Positions 60,990 to 64,000 of a DNA stretch of 64,000 bases are shown one piece after another (the stretch's first letter is position 1; each line of letters opens with the position of its first letter). Location of the stretch: assembly GCA_947444305.1 (NCBI GenBank), contig CANEZP010000003.1, positions 62,001-126,000 of the forward strand, in the 5' to 3' direction. Below the pieces are notes generated by a model that was not told the origin of the DNA, did not search any database, and saw nothing but the letters and a program-made list of their open reading frames with translations. Source of the DNA: Pseudobdellovibrionaceae bacterium (GTDB taxonomy: Bacteria > Bdellovibrionota > Bdellovibrionia > Bdellovibrionales > UBA1609). A program made the translations under genes and the position numbers.

Positions 60990-62651
60990 TTATTGAAATG
61001 CGACTCCGCTAAGATCAAATCCATATGAATTGACCGTGTCGTCCGAAGAGAACGACATGGTCAGAGTGTTGCCCTCGACGACGGGCCCGTAAGTTTCTCC
61101 GAGTTTGCCGCTCATCGTTCCGACAACAACCCCGGCTGCATTCTTAAAGGTTACCTTGTCGTAGCCTGCTTCCGTCTCAAACTTTGAAAAGTAAACCGCG
61201 ATCTTTGAAGCTCCGGGTATCGTGATCGTCCAATCCTGTTTAGTGTTTTGCACGTAAGGATGAACGGTCGAAATGCTCTCGCTATTTTTTTGCCAATAGT
61301 ACGGGTCATCGGGATCTTGGCTGGCCGTGGTATTCGTGAGCGCGTAGTAAGCGTTTACCATCCCGCTAGAAACTCGGCCGCGCGTGCCCGCGAGGGGTCG
61401 TGCCGACGCAAGTAAGCGGTTCTTGATCGTAGCGTATGATTGCGTTTGATCTTGCGAAAGCAGAAGGGCCGCGACGCCGGCGACGTGCGGGCAAGCCATC
61501 GAAGTTCCCGACCAGCTTTCGAGTCCGCGCATCGTGTAGCTTGTTACGTTCACGCCGGGTGCCGCGAGGTGCACCGAATTCTTACCGATATTTGAAAAGT
61601 CGGCGATGGCGCCGGTAGGATCAAGTGCGGCAACCGAGATGATGTTGTCGACGGGATAGCTCGCGGGATATTCAGGCGAAGCATCGTTGTCATTTCCGCT
61701 GTTGCCCGCGGCCGCCAGAAATAAAATGCCGGCATCTTTTGCGCGAACGATAGAATCCATAAGCGCTTGGCTGAAACCGCCGCCGCCCCATGAATTGTTC
61801 ATTAGATTGGCCTTCATCATGACCGCGTAATCGATCGACTTGATCGCATCGGCGAGTGAACCACCGCCGTCGTCACCTAAAAATCGAATGGGAAGTATGG
61901 TGACGTTCCAAGCGACGCCGACGATTCCGTTGCCGTCACTGATCGCGCCGATCGTTCCGCTAACGTGCGTACCGTGTCCGAAGACGTCCATCGGATCGCC
62001 GTCTTTACCGCTGAAATCGCAACCGTGAATATCGTCCACGCAGCCGTTGTTGTCGTCATCGACGTTGGGCAATCCGTTTAATTCAGTTTGGTTCGTGAAG
62101 ATGTTCGGCAGCAGTTCAGGATTCTGCCAGTTTACGCCGGTGTCGATGACCGCGACGACAACATCGCGCGATCCGGTCTCGAGCATCCATGCCTGTCGTG
62201 CGTTGATGTCCACGCCGGTTTTACCGGTGAATGTGCCGCCGTCCCCGCTGACCTGCTGACCGGAGTTGACCAAGCCCCACAAACTCGAGAGACCGGGATC
62301 GATTGGTAAATCCGGTGAAGCACCGCTCGCCCGGTAGATAAAGTTCGGCTCGGCATACTCCACCATCGGATTGTTCGAAAGACTTGCGAGGACGGAAGAC
62401 TTGAGTTCAATGACCGGCCGTTGCACCAAGATCACGCCGCCCTTTGCCGAAACGACCTCTTTGACCTTCGCCTTCAGCGAAGTCGAAAGGGAAACTAAAC
62501 CCGTACTCAGGACCACCGAATTGTTTTTTAATTTAACGATGTATTCACCCGGCACGGCCGGAAAATCTTTGGCCTGCGCGAGACCGCTAAAAAACAGAGT
62601 GAGGCCAACGGCCATCGCCGCTACCGCTCCAAAGAGTCGTCCTTGAATCAT
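60990..62651 (-). CDS. Secreted subtilisin-like serine protease
   Basis: 553 residues. Signal peptide (1-27, ends AQA), inhibitor I9-type prodomain (about 30-107, with GEYIVKLKNNSVVLS), and a S8 catalytic domain with Asp170 (VVAVIDTGVNW), His226 (FGHGTHVSGT) and Ser384 (GTSMACPHVAG), plus AAAGNSGNDND as the oxyanion region. The last 110 residues form an extra beta domain (YPV-type CUB-like, WTITIPGASKIAVYFSKFET). As an extracellular protease it could act in prey degradation; that is inference. GGGGG before ATG 62651 is the ribosome site, and a GGCTC/GAGCC hairpin precedes it. Confidence 0.94.
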   Translation of the reverse strand: MIQGRLFGAVAAMAVGLTLFFSGLAQAKDFPAVPGEYIVKLKNNSVVLSTGLVSLSTSLKAKVKEVVSAKGGVILVQRPVIELKSSVLASLSNNPMVEYAEPNFIYRASGASPDLPIDPGLSSLWGLVNSGQQVSGDGGTFTGKTGVDINARQAWMLETGSRDVVVAVIDTGVNWQNPELLPNIFTNQTELNGLPNVDDDNNGCVDDIHGCDFSGKDGDPMDVFGHGTHVSGTIGAISDGNGIVGVAWNVTILPIRFLGDDGGGSLADAIKSIDYAVMMKANLMNNSWGGGGFSQALMDSIVRAKDAGILFLAAAGNSGNDNDASPEYPASYPVDNIISVAALDPTGAIADFSNIGKNSVHLAAPGVNVTSYTMRGLESWSGTSMACPHVAGVAALLLSQDQTQSYATIKNRLLASARPLAGTRGRVSSGMVNAYYALTNTTASQDPDDPYYWQKNSESISTVHPYVQNTKQDWTITIPGASKIAVYFSKFETEAGYDKVTFKNAAGVVVGTMSGKLGETYGPVVEGNTLTMSFSSDDTVNSYGFDLSGVAFQ

Positions 62652-62822
62652 GGTTTCCCCCGGCTCGTCACTGAGCCAATGATTTGAATTTTTTTGGAGT
62701 CATCCGCTCTTCAATCCATGAAGTACGCTTCGCCGAATCCTTCGGCTCCGAACAGGCTCGCTCGGGCTAAAGCCCGCCAGTTCCAAAATGGTACCAAGTT
62801 GCACGTGTGAGTCCACGACTAT
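62652..62822. other. Upstream region of the protease gene
   Basis: Non-coding. It contains CGGGCT-aa-AGCCCG and other short dyads (CTTCGCCGAATCCTTCGG) around 62720-62790, on the 5' side of the protease. No clear promoter. Confidence 0.4.
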
Positions 62823-63125
62823 CTATTTATTGCCGGCTTTCAGGACATGCGGATCGAAGGCAAGTTGCGCGGCTTGTTCAGTAGGAGAAGCGGGGCTCTT
62901 TTTTAGTTCTGAAAATAGATCCAAATTCTGGACGTTTGGCGGAGTCGCGGCTCGAACCAAGTGCTTAAAAAATGCCCGTTGGGTATGGACCGAGGATTCT
63001 TTTTTGAAGCCTAAATCGGCCAACAGATTTCCCATTTTCTTCACAGAAACTCCTACTAATAAGGTCTTGTCGGCGCATTTTGACGACCGATTGAACCGTA
63101 TTTGGTGGAAAGCGGAAGAAGGCAT
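62823..63125 (-). CDS. Possible small protein, unknown
   Basis: A 100-residue frame from ATG 63125 (an extension to ATG 63185 exists). Residues about 25-60 read KTLLVGVSVKKMGNLLADLG and look coding, with FKKESSVHTQRAFFKHLVRA following. No Shine-Dalgarno, signal or known domain. It could equally be a chance open frame in a 765-base gap between protease and sdhB. Confidence 0.35.
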   Translation of the reverse strand: MPSSAFHQIRFNRSSKCADKTLLVGVSVKKMGNLLADLGFKKESSVHTQRAFFKHLVRAATPPNVQNLDLFSELKKSPASPTEQAAQLAFDPHVLKAGNK

Positions 63126-63416
63126 GGCGATCTGTAGCTTGGGCAACACAGCGAATACGTGAAGTTTTGGGAAATTCTGCCCCAAATTCAGGACAAACGT
63201 CTAGTAACACAGCGTGTTTAGGGGCTGCGCTGTGGATAACTCTGTGGGTTTATGTTCATAAGTCGCTATGGGTGCCTCAGCCAAAGGTCTAGAACACTAG
63301 CGGTAGGGGTCCTGTTGGATTTTTGAGCAAGGGGGCAGATTGCCAAATTCGCGTTGTCGCCGATTTTTGCTGGACGACAGATTCTGACGAACCCGCCCCC
63401 AGCTCATTTCACCGGC
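63126..63416. other. Intergenic region upstream of the small frame, downstream of sdhB
   Basis: No gene seen. TGTGGATAA at 63231-63239 is an exact DnaA-box consensus (TTATCCACA on the minus strand), with no second box nearby. Confidence 0.4.
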
Positions 63417-64000
63417 TTACTTTTTCTTCAGCGAAGCGAACATAAATTCGCGGTTCATACGCGCGATATTTTCTAAGCTGATTTCGACGGGGCACGAAGC
63501 GGAACACGCGCCCGTGTTGGTGCAAGCGCCGAAACCTTCGGCATCCATTTGCGCGACCATGCCTAAAGCTCGTTCGCTTCGTTCGGCTTCACCTTGGGGC
63601 AACAGCGCCAAGTGCGAAATCTTTGCCGAGACGAACAAAGCCGCCGAAGCATTTTTGCAGGCCGCAACGCAAGCGCCGCAACCGATGCAAGTTGCGGAAG
63701 CAAACGCAAGATCGGCCTTTTTCTTGGGCACCGGAATATTGTTCGCGTCTTGGGCCGAACCCGTGTTCGCCGAAATATAGCCGCCGGCCTTTTGGATGCG
63801 GTCGAAGGCCGAACGATCGGTCACGAGATCTTTCAGGATCGGGAAGGATTTGGCGCGGAACGGTTCAATCGTGATGGATTCGCCGTCTTTAAACCGGCGC
63901 ATGTGCAACTGGCAGGTCGTCGTCGCCCGGTCGGGACCGTGAGGGTTACCGTTAATGACCATCGCGCACGAACCACAAATACCTTCACGGCAATCGTGAT
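63417..64000 (-). CDS. sdhB: Succinate dehydrogenase / fumarate reductase iron-sulfur subunit (5' end beyond window)
   Basis: At least 194 C-terminal residues; the reading frame continues past 64000. All three cluster motifs are seen: the end of the [2Fe-2S] motif [13 protein letters not shown], then [4Fe-4S] [13 protein letters not shown] and [3Fe-4S] [15 protein letters not shown]. SdhB carries electrons from the flavoprotein to quinone in complex II. Spacing and the Asn in the last motif fit the type with a five-helix or two-subunit membrane anchor. The partner genes are outside the window. Confidence 0.96.
   Translation of the reverse strand, partial: HDCREGICGSCAMVINGNPHGPDRATTTCQLHMRRFKDGESITIEPFRAKSFPILKDLVTDRSAFDRIQKAGGYISANTGSAQDANNIPVPKKKADLAFASATCIGCGACVAACKNASAALFVSAKISHLALLPQGEAERSERALGMVAQMDAEGFGACTNTGACSASCPVEISLENIARMNREFMFASLKKK

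Overview
The window looks like chromosomal DNA of a Gram-negative, predatory-type delta-lineage bacterium (Bdellovibrionota/Bdellovibrionia-like), with about 55 percent GC and dense, mostly housekeeping gene content. The main pointers are a short single-histone-fold protein of the Bdellovibrio HBb type (34621..34818), type IV pilus minor-pilin genes, many lipoproteins and secreted proteins with no recognisable family, murein hydrolases (MltD-like, MepA), a Rho factor with a long Gly/Arg-rich N-terminal extension, and a complete GatCAB system. I see no phage, insertion sequence, integrase or CRISPR array. The species assignment is inference.

Layout. 1..3879 (minus): a minor-pilin operon (a polytopic membrane protein, a PilV-like pilin with a huge polyproline tail, a PilW-like pilin, and a PilX-like pilin cut by the window edge). 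3945..11278: pyrophosphatase, a haem-motif lipoprotein, a two-gene YeeE/YedE sulfur-type transporter, an esterase, and a run of secreted or membrane proteins of unknown function. 11279..11672: tRNA-Ser(UGA) with decayed tRNA-like fragments beside it. 11727..18126 (minus): two unknown proteins, serS, a small membrane protein, and a 956-residue GYF_2/TPR membrane protein. 18394..18846: a small secreted protein. 18882..24034 (minus): the rho-prfA-prmC-murA operon. 24348..24719: a PilZ protein. 24833..30934 (minus): gatC-gatA-gatB-ppx-DUF192, then a LysM lipoprotein gene. 31056..33131: ligA. 33132..34818 (minus): the histone gene and a PEGA lipoprotein gene separated only by an intrinsic terminator that overlaps the lipoprotein start. 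35051..39290 (plus): MltD-like transglycosylase, a PadR-DUF1700-DUF4097 operon, and two small secreted proteins. 39448..48016 (minus): a large cell-surface protein, a lipoprotein, transaldolase, dapB, dapA, an LptM-like lipoprotein, a TPR protein and ftsK. 48096..50781 (plus): queE, a Fis-like protein and dnaB. 50782..51714 (minus): mepA. 51847..56492 (plus): a small acidic protein, two tandem paralogous secreted proteins, another secreted protein and a cytidine-deaminase-like protein. 56567..58565 (minus): rpsF-DUF2232-rplI with no rpsR. 58709..60977 (plus): FHA protein, alpha/beta hydrolase, secreted protein. 60990..62651 (minus): subtilisin-like protease. 63417..64000 (minus): 3' part of sdhB.

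How the genes work together. The rho-prfA-prmC-murA block joins transcription termination, translation termination (RF1 and the methylase that modifies its GGQ motif) and the first committed step of murein synthesis. gatCAB indicates indirect Gln-tRNA and/or Asn-tRNA synthesis. dapA/dapB supply diaminopimelate for murein, murA starts precursor synthesis, and MltD-like and MepA proteins remodel the wall. Several genes have no Shine-Dalgarno sequence but carry a -10-like hexamer exactly 6-7 nt before the start codon, which suggests leaderless transcripts.

Limits: everything was read by eye from sequence and translations. No similarity search, structure prediction or expression data were available.
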